A stretch of DNA of 64,000 nucleotides. Source: Cherax quadricarinatus. Taxonomy: Eukaryota; Arthropoda; Malacostraca; Decapoda; Parastacidae. The position numbers were made by a program, and so were the translations under genes. The notes beneath the pieces were generated by a model. It was given only the letters and a program-made list of their open reading frames with translations. It was not told the origin of the DNA and did not search any database. How positions within the stretch are numbered: position 1 is the first letter of the stretch; each line of letters opens with the position of its first letter. Positions 1 to 10,099 of this stretch are shown one piece after another. The stretch spans positions 45,041,188 through 45,105,187 of the forward strand of contig NC_091300.1 in NCBI RefSeq assembly GCF_038502225.1, in the 5' to 3' direction.

Positions 1-610
1 TAGCTACCATACCCACTGCATCTCATGTAGGAATTGTCTCATACTTGTGTAGCTCCCTTTTCTGGAAGTCTGGCTTCTCCCATCCTTCTAGTGTTGCTTC
101 ACTCTCCATTGCTAACTCTACTATATATTTGAAACTCGAGACAATGTGATCACCAGGCCTAGGGGACTTTCATGTGTGATGTCTATGTCTGGTTCCATGC
201 TGGTTCATCGTTTCTTCCCTCTCTGGTTGTGTCCCTAACATCTTGGTACATGAAGTTTTCCAGTACTTCCTCCAGCATCTTGGCTCTCCACGTCTTTGGT
301 CCCCATGTGGCCCGAGATTCTCCCAGTCAGTCTCCTTATGGTTGATATCCCCCATGGTGAGTAGCTTTGCCCTGTTCATGTGGGCCCTGCTGGCAACCTC
401 GGCTAGTATGTGCACCACCACTCTCTTACTCTCATCGTTTTCCTGTTTCGGCCTCCTCCTGTTTGGTGGCGGGTTGTAAATCACTACTATCATCACTTTC
501 GGGCCCCCAGTATGAAGTGTTCCTACTGTGTAGAGAGAGAGAGAGTGTGTGTGTGTGTGTGTGTTGGTGGGGGGGGGAGGGCGCGTGCCTTCTCTCAGCG
601 AGTCGTGATG
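1..610 (-). mobile_element. LINE endonuclease remnant, antisense
   Basis: The minus strand encodes a broken apurinic-type endonuclease and linker of a non-LTR retrotransposon. Readable pieces are VVIYNPPPNRRRP, then LLTMGDINHKETDWENL, which corresponds to the GDFNH catalytic box of related copies, here with I for F. The same order of sequence recurs antisense at about 54780-55150 and 58540-58930. Frames shift and the fragment runs off the left edge. It appears to be a separate copy from the LINE 3' part that follows at 661-1310, because on the minus strand it lies downstream of that element's 3' end. Family is CR1/Jockey-like by resemblance only. Confidence 0.75.
527..582. repeat. GA/GT microsatellite and G-run
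   Basis: A short run of GA dinucleotides passes into GT dinucleotides and then a G-rich tract. It lies inside the LINE endonuclease remnant and interrupts its reading frame. Confidence 0.9.
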
Positions 611-660
611 ACGAGGGTCGATACTCAATTCCCGGTCCAGCCTCCTAGACTACTACATTT

Positions 661-1310
661 TGATTGGCATCAATGATTTTTTGGGCTTTATTATATCTAC
701 TCTTGAAGCTGTGTTCAGAATTTGCCTCCACTGCTTCACCCAAGTCATTCCATTTTTCAACCAGGCTGAGACTAAATAAATTCTTCCTTATATTCCTTTG
801 ACTCATCTATTTCTTCAACTTCCACTTGTGTCCCATTGATCCTGGTCCTCTGAAATAAAACTTCCTGTCTTTATCTGACCTAATCATATATCCCTCCACG
901 TCCTTCCATTTGCCAAGGTCGTCAGGTTCAGCTCCTTCAAAATCTACTCAGAGTGCGTTCCCCTCAGTGCTGGCACTAGATGACTTCCTAACTAATTTAA
1001 AACATTTCCTAGCTTCTTCACGTATTAGTCTAAACATGGGCTCCTATGTGGGGCTGCGTACTCAACGACTGGCCCAACATACACCGTACATAAGGTTCTG
1101 AAAGATTCCTTGTTATAATTCCTGAATGCGTTTCTGAGGTTTGTTAATAATGCATCCGCCACTGGCGCTTTCCGGTTTATTGGTATTTATAGCATCATTA
1201 TAGGGGTCATATTTATCCCCGGGTCCTTCACTCTGTTTTTTTTTTGTTGATTTATCCACCCAAGTTAAACTCTACGTTAGGTCTGCCCTCAGCTTCTCAG
1301 TAGGTTTACG
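661..1310 (-). mobile_element. LINE RT C-terminal part and 3' end, antisense
   Basis: The region matches, in the same order, the antisense LINE at 52690-53420: a truncated tail, the stretch reading as the post-RT region around 900-1140, and at the inner edge SLFADDVNLLRS, the RT motif C. The catalytic FADD box lies at about 1300-1325, directly beside the minisatellite. Many stops and shifts make it a pseudogene. Together with 2333-2760 it forms one LINE copy split by the array. Confidence 0.75.
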
Positions 1311-2332
1311 TCATCTGCAAACAATGACATATAGCAAACAATGACAGCAATGACACACAGCAGACAATGACACATAGCAAACAATGACACACAGCAAACA
1401 ATGACACACAGCAATGAGAGCAGACAATGACACACAGCAATGACACACAGTAAACAATGACACACAGCAAACAATGACAAACAGCAATGACACACAGCAA
1501 TGACACACAGCAAACATCGATAGCAGACAATGACACACAGCAATGACACACAGCAAACAATGACGCACAGCAATGACACACAGCAATGACACACAGAAAA
1601 CAATGACAGCAGACAATGACACAGCAGACAGTGACACACAGCAAACAATGACACACAGCAATGACACACAACAATGACACACAGCAATGACACACATCAA
1701 ACAACGACAGCAGACAATGACACACAGCAATGACACACAGCAGACAATGACACAGCAAACAATGACACACAATGACACAGCAAACAATGACAGTAGACAA
1801 TGACACACAGCAGACAATGACACACAGCAGACAATGACACACAACAATGACACACAGCAAACAATGACAGCAGACAATGACACGCAGCAGACAATGACAC
1901 ACAGCAAGCAATGGCACACAGCAAACAATGACACACAACAATGACACAGCAAACAATGACAGCAGACAATGACACGCAGCAAACAATGACAGCAGACAAT
2001 GACACAGCAAACAATGACAAACAGCAAACAATGACACACAGCAATGAGAGCAGACAATGACACACAAACAATGACACACAGCAAACAATGACAATGACAC
2101 ACAGGAAACAATGACACAAAAAACAATGACACAGAAAACAATGACACGCAACAATGACAGCAGACAATGACACACAGCAAACAATGACAGCAGACAGTGA
2201 TACACAGCAATGACGCACAGCAATGACACGGCAAACAATGACACACAGCAAACAATGACAGCAGACAGTGATACACAACAATGACGCACAGCAAACTATG
2301 ACACACAGCAAACAATGACACACAGCAAACAA
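1311..2332. repeat. Minisatellite 1, CAATGACACA-based, inside a LINE RT
   Basis: About 1.0 kb of short variable units (mostly 10, 13 and 17 bp) built on acaatgacacacagca with variants such as acaatgacagcagac. The minus strand has long open frames rich in Cys, Val, Leu and His only because few units contain a stop; they are not genes. The unit resembles the LINE sequence tctgcaaacaatgacat at the array's left edge, which encodes the FADD box of the host LINE. Confidence 0.95.
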
Positions 2333-2760
2333 TATCTTTGGTAGGTCGTTTGTGAATTTTAGTAAGGAGTATCTTAGCCCTGATCCTGGAATCGCACCCG
2401 TTGCTCTCTCACCAATTCAGATGTCTCATTCTTTACTGCACTCTGTCATTTAGGTAATCCCTGACTCACTGGATCACGTTACCCTTTTAACCTTGCCTGG
2501 TCCTCTACTTTCTACGCTCATCTTTGGTGTGGTACTGTGTCAATTTCTTACCTGTAGTCCAAGAAGAGTCTGTCCACCAACCCTGTCTTTCTTGTTTTAC
2601 CTCTGTATCTGTGCTATTAAACTCCAGCAGGTTTATAAGACAGAGTTTCTCATCTCTAAAGCTGTGTTACTTTAAGAGCTCCAGTATCCTTTTCCTTACT
2701 ATCTCAAGGTTTTTGACATTACCGGTAATCGATGTACTCGTCTGTAATTCAGTTCCTCTT
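2333..2760 (-). mobile_element. LINE RT middle part, antisense
   Basis: Sequence corresponds to the antisense RT at about 53440-53770: the stretch before motif C, the GVPQGS region (heavily decayed, around 2370-2400) and the region that reads WVDSVFLDCKKAFDTV in the better copy. Here the frame is broken repeatedly. It continues the same LINE copy as 661-1310; the minisatellite separates the two parts between motifs B and C. Confidence 0.65.
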
Positions 2761-2840
2761 GTTCACCTCTCATTTTATTTTAATTGGAACCAGTTTACTT
2801 TTTATTTAATTATTCTGGCACTTGCGTCAGACATCTCTGT

Positions 2841-3490
2841 CCGGAACAAGAAACTAAGCTGTTTGGACGTTACTTCCCTCTTCACTAAGGTATCCACAAC
2901 ACAAGTCATTAACCTTCTCTGATGTAGTTAATCAGGACATAAATCTTCCATTATCTCCCGGAGATTTCGTTGACCTCATTGAACTCTGCATTAAGTTCAA
3001 TTGTTTATCCTTCAACAACAAGCTCTACGAACATATGGGATGGACGGACTTTCCCATCAGCGCCATCTTAACCACCTTATATATGGAACACCTAGAAGTT
3101 GAACGCTTAGCCAACATCATACCAAGCAATGTCACATGGTTACGTTATGTAGACGACATCCTCATAATAACTCCCAAATGTTTTAATGTACAGGACCTAC
3201 AGCGAAGACTCAACGCATTTGAACAGGCCATCCAGTTCACACTTGAAGGTCCAATAACAGGTTACCATTTCTCGACTTCCTTATTCATAAAGTAGATAAC
3301 ATCATTGAATTCCAAGTTTGCAAAAACGATGTAACACACTTCTATACCAGCCAGAATACTAAACGAGGCATTATCAGATTTTTCTTAAAAAAAAACACAC
3401 CGAATCTGCAGCCCAGACTTTCTTGATGAGCAGTTTACATACATATACCTAACCCTCACTGAGCAACAATTTCCTTCCTGTGTTAATGTT
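2841..3490 (+). pseudogene. Penelope-like element RT remnant
   Basis: Broken reverse transcriptase of a Penelope-like element. Motif A reads SCLDVTSLFTKV near 2855-2890. After a frameshift, FNNKLYEHMGWTDFPIS covers the motif B region, where MG is kept but the usual SPLSP is lost, followed by LYMEHLE. Motif C reads WLRYVDDILI at 3137-3166 with both aspartates kept. Downstream, another frame gives NTKRGIIRFF and then CSPDFLDEQFTYI, the typical region after the fingers and palm. The N-terminal third and the GIY-YIG endonuclease are missing. It abuts a PLE terminal repeat. Known family trait: PLEs carry YVDD and a GIY-YIG endonuclease; assignment here rests on the motifs. Confidence 0.85.
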
Positions 3491-3650
3491 GGTAGAATTA
3501 CCGATAATATGTTAAGTAAAAGGACAATATGTTAGGTGAAAGGTTTTATCAAGCCATTAACGGCTTGATAAAGCTCCTGAAGAGCGTAACGTTGCCACTA
3601 TAAAATGTTACATTAGTTACCAAACATTCTGTCGGTAATTCTATCATTAT
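3487..3650 (+). mobile_element. Penelope-like terminal repeat
   Basis: Starts with tgttggtagaattaccgata and ends near tctgtcggtaattctatca, giving an imperfect inverted pair about 150 bp apart. The inside contains a hammerhead-like core and the phrase acgttgccactataaaatg. Closely related sequence occurs at 7672-7790 (reverse) and 9064-9150 (forward). It directly follows the PLE RT remnant, as expected for a pseudo-LTR. Confidence 0.7.
3565..3591 (+). ncRNA. Decayed hammerhead-like ribozyme core
   Basis: TTGATAA, then a possible stem II (GCTC / GAGC), then GTAAC. The canonical boxes are CUGAUGA and GAAA, so both boxes are mutated here. Probably inactive. Penelope-like elements are known to carry hammerhead motifs in their terminal repeats. 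Confidence 0.4.
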
Positions 3651-4027
3651 TACTATAATGGTGACAGTGTTAGCGGTAATAGATGTGGTGGTAGTATATT
3701 TACTAATAGTGTTAGTATTGTGTTACTAGTACTGGTAGAATAGTTAGTGTTGCCAGTGATGATAGTATTGTTAGTGTTCTTAGTAGTTGTAGCATTATGA
3801 TTACAGCTGTTACATTCTCAGTAATAGTAGTTATAAAGTATTACCACAATGATAGACGTCCTCATTACATAGAAATTTCCATTTTAATCTTTCATCCCAG
3901 GTTGGTGTTTTTTCAGGCATTCCTCACGTTGCTTGTGGAGAGTGAGGAGAGAGCCTTCAACTTCTCACATCTGACCTCATTTATTCCAGGTTATCTTTCC
4001 TTTTCCTTATGCTGCTGCAGTTCATTC
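3651..4027. other. No gene seen
   Basis: AT-rich sequence with weak GTTAGT and GTAGTA repetition around 3660-3800. No domain or RNA gene is recognised. Confidence 0.5.
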
Positions 4028-4456
4028 TCTCTCTCTCTCTCTCTCTCAGGTAGGTGTCACAGTGCAGAATTCATCGTTCCCCCGGCGGTATCACCCCCGT
4101 TTACCACCTTCGATTTCCCTAATGGTCTGGTTTGACCCTTGGGGGTCACATGCAAGTTCCAGACACCCTCCCTCCTCTCACACACTATCTCTTTCTCTCT
4201 ACAATTTTCCTCCTCCCCGTACATTTTCCTCCTCTTTTTCTCCCTCCCATGTTCAATTCTTATCTCACTTCTCTTTCTTTTGGCTCTCTTTCCCCGTTTC
4301 TTCTCTCTCTCACCCTGTCTTCCTTTCTCCTCTTCGCTATTCCCATGACAGTTCTCGACCCTCTCCTCTTCCTAATCACACTTCCTCTGCATTCCTCCTC
4401 TATTCCCTGTCTCCACCAATTCAGTCAAGGTCCAGACACACCTTAATGATTCACTG

Positions 4457-4513
<57 letters not shown>
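4028..4513. repeat. Pyrimidine-rich tract and (GA)n microsatellite
   Basis: A CT-rich stretch (4028-4440) is followed by about 54 bp of GA repeats at 4460-4513. The strand asymmetry creates long low-complexity Ser/Pro/Phe open frames that I do not count as genes. Confidence 0.85.
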
Positions 4514-4514
<1 letters not shown>

Positions 4515-4756
4515 GGGATCAAACACATAGCTGTATTTACAAAATACAGAAAATTCATTTGTATTTTATCTGGGTTTGGAAAGAAATTACAGATAATTAT
4601 TTTAATTTTCTTTGACGCTTCTATTAACTGCATTTGCTTCAGTTACAGTTCAAATTCAATACCGTTACGACTCTAATGGTGATTTCTAACTTGAATGGTG
4701 ACCTTGTACTAACCCCGTCATGTACGGGCCAGTCACATAACCCAGAAAGTAAAGTC

Positions 4757-4782
4757 TCATAAGAACATAAGAATGGAGGCAG
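4757..4782 (-). mobile_element. CR1-type LINE 3' tail, antisense
   Basis: The sequence taagaacataagaatggagg is the reverse complement of the octamer-like tail of the CR1 copy at 52665-52694. Only the extreme 3' end is present, just before minisatellite 2. Confidence 0.55.
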
Positions 4783-4847
4783 AATGTGTTGTCGTGTATG
4801 TCTTGGATCCAGACAGCCTGGAGATAATCCTGATCAGTTCACATAGT

Positions 4848-7325
4848 ATTAAGTCTCCACTGACACAGTAGTAGGTCTCCACTGACACAGTAGTAGAAGG
4901 TCTCCACTGACCCAGTAGTAGGTCTCCACTGACACAGTAGTAGGTCTCCACTGACCCAGTAGGTCTCCACTGACACAGTAGTAGAAGGTCTCCACTGACA
5001 TAGTAGAAGGTCTCCACTGACATAGTAGCAGAAGGTCTCCACTGACACAGTAGTAGTAGGTCTCCACTGACACAGTAGTAGAAGGTCTCCACTGACACAG
5101 TAGTAGAAGGTCTTCACTGACACAGTAGAAGAAGGTCTCCACTGACACAGTAGTAGAAGGTCTCCACTGACACAGTAGTAGGTCTCCACTGACACAGTAG
5201 TAGAAGGTCTCCACTGACACAATAGTAGAAGGTCTCCACTGACACAGTAGTAGTAGGTCTCCACTGACACAGTAGTAGAAGGTCTCCACTGACACAGTAG
5301 TAGAAGGTCTCCACTGACACAGTAGTAGGTCTCCACTGACACAGTAGTAGTTGGTTTCCACTGACACAGTAGTAGTATGTCTCCACTGACACAGTAGTAG
5401 AAGGTCTCCACTGACACAGTAGTAGTAGGTCTCCACTGACACAGTAGTAGAAGGTCTCCACTGACACAGTAGTAGTTGGTTTCGACTGACACAGTAGTAG
5501 TATGTCTCCACTGACACAGTAGTAGTAGGTCTCCACTGACACAGTAGTAGTAGGTCTCCACTGACACAGTAGTAGAAGGTCTCCACTGATACAGTAGTAG
5601 TTGGTTTCCACTGACACAGTAGTAGTATGTCTCCACTGACACAGTAGTAGAAGGTCTCCACTGACACAGTAGTAGTAGGTCTCCACTGACACAGTAGTAG
5701 AAGGTCTCCAATGACACAGTAGTAGTAGGTCTCCACTGACACAGTAGTAGAAGGTCTCCACTGACAGAGTAGTAGTTGGTTTCCACTGACAGTAGTAGTA
5801 GGTCTCCACTGACACAGTAGTAGCAGGTCTCCACTGACACAGTAGTAGAAGGTCTCCACTGACACAGTAGTAGTTGGTTTCCACTGACACAGTAGTAGTA
5901 GGTCTCCACTGACACAGTAGTAGTAGGTCTCTACTGACACAGTAGTAGGTCTCCACTGACCCAGTAGTAGGTCTCCACTGACACAGTAGTAGGTCTCCAC
6001 TGACCCAGTAGTACAAGGTCTCCACTGACCCAGTAGTAGGTCTCCACTGAGACAGTAGTAGGTCTCCACTGACACAGTAGTACAAGGTCTCCACTGACCC
6101 AGTAGTAGGTCTCCACTGACACAGTAGTAGAAGGTCTCCACTGACAGAGTAGTAGAAGGTCTCCACTAACACAGTAGCAGAAGGTCTCCACTGACACAGT
6201 AGTAGTAGGTCTCCACTGACACAGTAGTAGAAGGTCTCCACTGACAGTAGTAGAAGGTCTTCACTGACACAGTAGAAGAAGGTCTCCACTGACACAGTAG
6301 TAGAAGGTCTCCACTGACACAGTAGTAGAAGGTCTCCACTGACACAGAAGTAGTTGGTTTCCACTGACAGTAGTAGGTCTCCACTGACACAGTAGTAGCA
6401 GGTCTCCACTGACACAGTAGTAGAAGGTCTCCACTGACACAGTAGTAGTTGGTTTCCACTGACACAGTAGTAGGAGGTCTCCACTGACACAGTAGTAGTA
6501 GGTCTCCACTGACACAGTAGTAGTAGGTCTCCACTGACACAGTAGTAGAAGGTCTCCACTGACACAGTAGTAGTTGGTTTCCACTGACACAGTAGTAGTA
6601 TGTCTCCACTGACACAGTAGTAGAAGGTCTCCACTGACACAGTAGTAGTAGGTCTCCACTGACACAGTAGTAGAAGGTCTCCACTGACACAGTAGTAGTT
6701 GGTTTCCACTGACACAGTAGTAGTAGGTCTCCACTGACACAGTAGTAGCAGGTCTCCATTGACACAGTAGTAGAAGGTCTCCACTGACACAGTAGTAGTT
6801 GGTTTCCACTGACACAGTAGTAGTAGGTCTCCACTGACACAGTAGTAGTAGGTCTCCACTGACACAGTAGTAGTAGGTCTCCACTGACACAGTAGTAGAA
6901 GGTCTCCACTGACACAGTAGTAGGTGTCCACTGACACAGTAGTAGGTCTCTACTGACACAGTAGTAGTTGGTTTCCACTGACAGTAGTAGTAGGTCTCCA
7001 CTGACACAGTAGTAGGCCTCCACTGACACAGTAGTAGTAGGTCTCCACTGACACAGTAGTAGGTCTTCTCTGACACAGTAGTAGAAGGTCTCCACTGACA
7101 CAGTAGTAGTAGGTGTCCACTGACACAGTAGTAGGTCTCCACTGACACAGTAGTAGAAGGCCTCCACTGACACAGTAGTAGTAGGTCTCCACTGACACAG
7201 TAGTAGTAGGTCTCCACTGACACAGTAGTAGTAGGTCTCCACTTACACAGTAGTAGAAGGCCTCTACTGACACAGTAGTAGAAGGCCTCCACTGACACAG
7301 TAGTAGGAGGTCTCCACTGACACAG
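4848..7325. repeat. Minisatellite 2, 25-bp unit
   Basis: About 100 copies of a 25-bp unit beginning ggtctccactgacacagtag and ending tagta or tagaa, mixed with 22-bp copies lacking the last three bases and variants with ttggt for aggt. The minus strand is open in several frames over up to 600 codons because the unit lacks stops. These frames repeat the same 25 residues and are not genes. Confidence 0.97.
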
Positions 7326-7671
7326 TGTTGCTACGTTAGGTAAAGAACACAGTTAGTAGGCTCATGTTAAGGCTGGTATACCTAGATATAGCCACCCACG
7401 GTACTCTGGTCGGGTGGTCGTGTCCTGCTCTGTCCTGCAGCTGTATTTCAGAAGTGTTTGTAGCAATAAATGATTCAATATGAGAGGACAAAGAATTTTT
7501 AAAATGTTAATGACTCTGAAGGTCACTTCACATTTAATATTGTAAATTAAAACTTATTGTCGAGGCTTAAATGAAACTGAGGTAACCGCTAGAAATGGTC
7601 ATTAGTTTTGATCATTATAATTAACTAGTGGCCATCTCATTATTCAGCTAGGCTTAACAAAATGTTATTCG
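7326..7671. other. No gene seen
   Basis: Unique-looking, AT-rich toward the right. No open frame with recognisable domains. Confidence 0.5.
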
Positions 7672-7790
7672 TGTATATGTTGGTAGAATTACCGACAATA
7701 TGTAAAGTAAAAGGACACAAATGCAACTAATGTGACATTTTATTATGGCAACGTTTCGCTCTCCACGAACTTTATCAAACCGTTACAAAC
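7672..7790 (-). mobile_element. Penelope-like terminal repeat, antisense
   Basis: Contains tgttggtagaattaccgaca and, further in, the reverse complement of the phrase gagcgaaacgttgcc. Same family as 3487-3650 and 9064-9150, in opposite orientation. It abuts the LINE fragment at 7793. Confidence 0.7.
7753..7778 (-). ncRNA. Hammerhead-like ribozyme core
   Basis: On the minus strand TTGATAAA is followed by a short stem (GTTC / GAGC, imperfect) and CGAAAC. The GAAA box is intact, the CUGAUGA box is altered. No cleavage site was verified. Confidence 0.4.
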
Positions 7791-7792
7791 AA

Positions 7793-8708
7793 TACATTAA
7801 AACCTAACAAATCCCCAGGCCCTGATGAACTGTTTGCAAGGGTGTTAAAGGAATGTATACATTTGGCTAATCTTTTCAACACATCACTACAAACTAGCAT
7901 TTTGCCTGATAAATGGAAAATGGCAAATGTAATACCTATTTACAAGGCAGGTGACAGGTCCTTAGCATCGAACTATAAACCAATAAGCCTTACCTCCATA
8001 GTGGGAAAATTTATGGAATCAATTACCGAAGCAATTCGTAGCCATCTCGAAAGGCATAAATTGATTAATGACTCTCAGCACGGTTTTACAAAGGGGCGTT
8101 CTTGTCTTACGAATTTACTAAGGTATTTGAGGAGGTAGATCATGGTATTGAATATGGACTTCAGTAAGGCTTTCGATAGAGTTCCATATCAGAGGCTATT
8201 GAGGAAACTTAAGGCACACGGAATAGGAGAAATTTTTTCCTGGGTAGAAGCATGGCTGACAAATAGGCACCAGAGAGTTTGCATAAATGGGGAGAAATCA
8301 GAATGGGGGCACGTCACAAGCGGTGTTCCTGTTTCCTGACGAACCTTACCTAACCTAACCTTGATGTTCACAATCTACATAAACGACATAGATGAGGGAA
8401 TAAATAGCGACATAAGCAAATTTGCAGATGACACCAAAATAGGCCGTCCAATTCATTCTAATGAAGACACTAGAGCACTCCAGGATGATTTGAATACACT
8501 GATGCAGTGGTCGGAGAAGTGGCAGATGCAGTTTAATATAGACAAATGCAAAGTTCTGAATGTTGGACAGGAAAATAACCATGCCACATATAAACTAAAT
8601 AATATGATCTTAATACTACTGATTGCGAAAAAGATTTAGGAGTTCTGGTTAGCAATATATCACAGTGCATTAGTGTTCGCAATAAAGCTAACAGAATCCT
8701 TGGCATAA
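7793..8708 (+). pseudogene. CR1-like LINE RT fragment
   Basis: A decayed copy of the same family as the element at 50823-52695, collinear with about 51040-52010 there. Readable pieces are NVIPIYKAGDRSLASNY, then HGFTKGRSCLTNLLRY, motif A MDFSKAFDRVP, and motif C KFADDTKIGRP. Internal deletions occur (for example before the MDFSKAF piece), and the motif B stretch that should read GVPQGSVL is replaced by filler at 8330-8360. It ends abruptly at a PLE fragment, so both ends are truncated. Confidence 0.9.
8342..8361. other. Telomere-like filler in LINE
   Basis: Where the LINE should encode PQGSVL, the sequence ccttacctaacctaacctt is found. It holds about two and a half CCTAA units, the complement of the arthropod telomere repeat TTAGG. 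Confidence 0.4.
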
Positions 8709-8812
8709 ACCTTGGTAATAAATACCGGCAAGTTGGTTTAGAAAGACACGTAAGCAAACACTGACATATTTATTAGAAAACGTTTCGGTCCTGGGACCTT
8801 GACCACTTCTGC
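8709..8812 (-). mobile_element. Penelope-like 3' fragment, antisense
   Basis: The reverse complement of about 18610-18715: the phrases accttggtaataaatacc and agaaagacacgtaagcaaac occur in both. It joins the LINE remnant on one side and a hairpin on the other. Confidence 0.65.
8782..8804 (-). ncRNA. Hammerhead-like ribozyme core
   Basis: Minus strand reads GTGGTCAAGGTCC then GGACCGAAAC. A strong stem II (GGTCC / GGACC) and an intact GAAA box are seen, but the CUGAUGA box has decayed to GTGGTCA. Compare the better copy at 18612-18637. Confidence 0.4.
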
Positions 8813-8888
8813 TACTTGGGTAGCGTAAAAATTGGTTAGACAAATATTTCTACTTATTTGTCTAACCTATTTTTATGCTACCCAAGTA
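8813..8888. repeat. Inverted repeat, 33-bp arms
   Basis: Arms at 8813-8845 and 8856-8888 are complementary with two mismatches, with a 10-base loop. The arms carry tacttgggtagc at the outer ends. It sits at the end of a PLE fragment, which suggests head-to-head PLE ends. Confidence 0.85.
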
Positions 8889-8940
8889 ATAGCTTTTATA
8901 TCCTTTTACTCATGTGCAAGTTAATTGTTCTACCAAATTG

Positions 8941-8998
8941 TATTACTACTACTACTACAACTACAACTTATATCACTACTAGTACTACTACTACAACC
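8941..8998. repeat. (ACT)n microsatellite
   Basis: Imperfect trinucleotide repeat of act and caa triplets. Confidence 0.85.
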
Positions 8999-9063
8999 TC
9001 TACTTGTACTGCACCTCACTCAAAGCCTATATATATATACACCCTCTGTGTCAATGTATTGTT

Positions 9064-9150
9064 TTGTAACGGCTTGACAAGGCTCCTGGAGAGCGAAACG
9101 TTGCCACAATAAGATGTCACATTAGCTACACTTGTGTCCTTTTATTTTAC
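9064..9150 (+). mobile_element. Penelope-like terminal repeat with hammerhead-like core
   Basis: Holds ggcttgacaaggctcctgga and gagcgaaacgttgcc, then cacttgtgtccttttatttt. The core at 9073-9100 has an intact GAAAC box and a GCTC / GAGC stem II, while the first box reads CTTGACA. Same family as 3487-3650. Confidence 0.6.
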
Positions 9151-9642
9151 AAAATGTTATTCCTAGAAAAGGTATTTTCATACTTTATAAAGTACAGAAA
9201 ATACTGTTCCTCTGCAGTGATAAAAGGCTCGACCATTTTATTAAGTACTTTTTCTCTAGCTTCTGGTTCCGAATTTCTCTTACATTTTTTTTCTAAAGTC
9301 TTAATCTTCTCTCAGTCACTTGTTAAATACAAAAGAATACTGATATATTGAACACTAGTATTATTAGCTAGCGCAAACTCTCATCCAGCGAGATATTAAT
9401 GTAATGTATTCAATTTGTGGTTACTCTGAAGTAAAATATTGTTAATATAAATTTCATTTTGCTGAAAGTGGACGTAAGTGACGCCACTTGCTTCGGTCCA
9501 CGAACCTTGTCTCATTTTATTGACCTCTGGAAACATCAGATCAATAAGTGTAATTTTATGAAACTGGAAACACACTTGCACAGTAATATTTTCAACAGTC
9601 GCAGATTAGAGCAAAAATAATACCACCACTGGATTTATGTGG
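9151..9642. other. No gene seen
   Basis: AT-rich. Nothing recognised on either strand. Confidence 0.5.
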
Positions 9643-10084
9643 TTTGGTATTACAACCCAGGAGTCCAAAAGGCCTGTTATCCTGGGTGTAAAGGGAGCAA
9701 AATAAACACAGCAGAAAACTTTTGACTTATATTATCCTTCACCAATTTAAAACAGAAGTATGTACACTATATGCACTATGTACAGGAATAGGTATTAGTG
9801 CACTCCACGGTAAGCAAGGCAGAATAGAAGCCACTAGAGAGCAGAACGTGCTTCAACCAGCTCTAGAATGGGAATGACAAAGGCAGACAGGTGAGTGGTA
9901 CCCACATAACCTCTGCGATTGCCAAAACCATCTTCTTATTGGCTGGAACCTGGTTACTGGTTGAACGACGGGGCCCCATCGTCAACCCTCAGTCACCTGG
10001 TTCGCTGGTTGGGGGAGATAGCCTCTGAATGAGTGTGTACATGCGCCGAATAAAGGTTACGTACTCTTTGCATGCCACATTTGG
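9643..10084 (-). mobile_element. Solo LTR A with 5-bp target duplication
   Basis: The LTR body is 9648-10079 (432 bp). On the minus strand it begins TGTGGCATGCAAAGAGTACG and ends GGGTTGTAATA. The flanks tttgg (9643-9647) and tttgg (10080-10084) are identical, as expected for integrase. Two relatives lie at 56580-57004 and 60658-61095. No internal region is attached, so this is a solo LTR from recombination. The exact superfamily (Ty3/Gypsy or BEL) cannot be told from the LTR. Confidence 0.85.
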
Positions 10085-10099
10085 TTTATATTCACATAT

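Noticed and set aside
4062..4676. Ser/Leu/Phe-rich 204-codon frame
   Set aside because: Low-complexity CT-rich DNA followed by a GA microsatellite; no domain.
4839..7298. Minus-strand open frames of 350-600 codons
   Set aside because: They are the three frames of a 25-bp repeat with no stop codon; the protein is one 25-residue pattern repeated.
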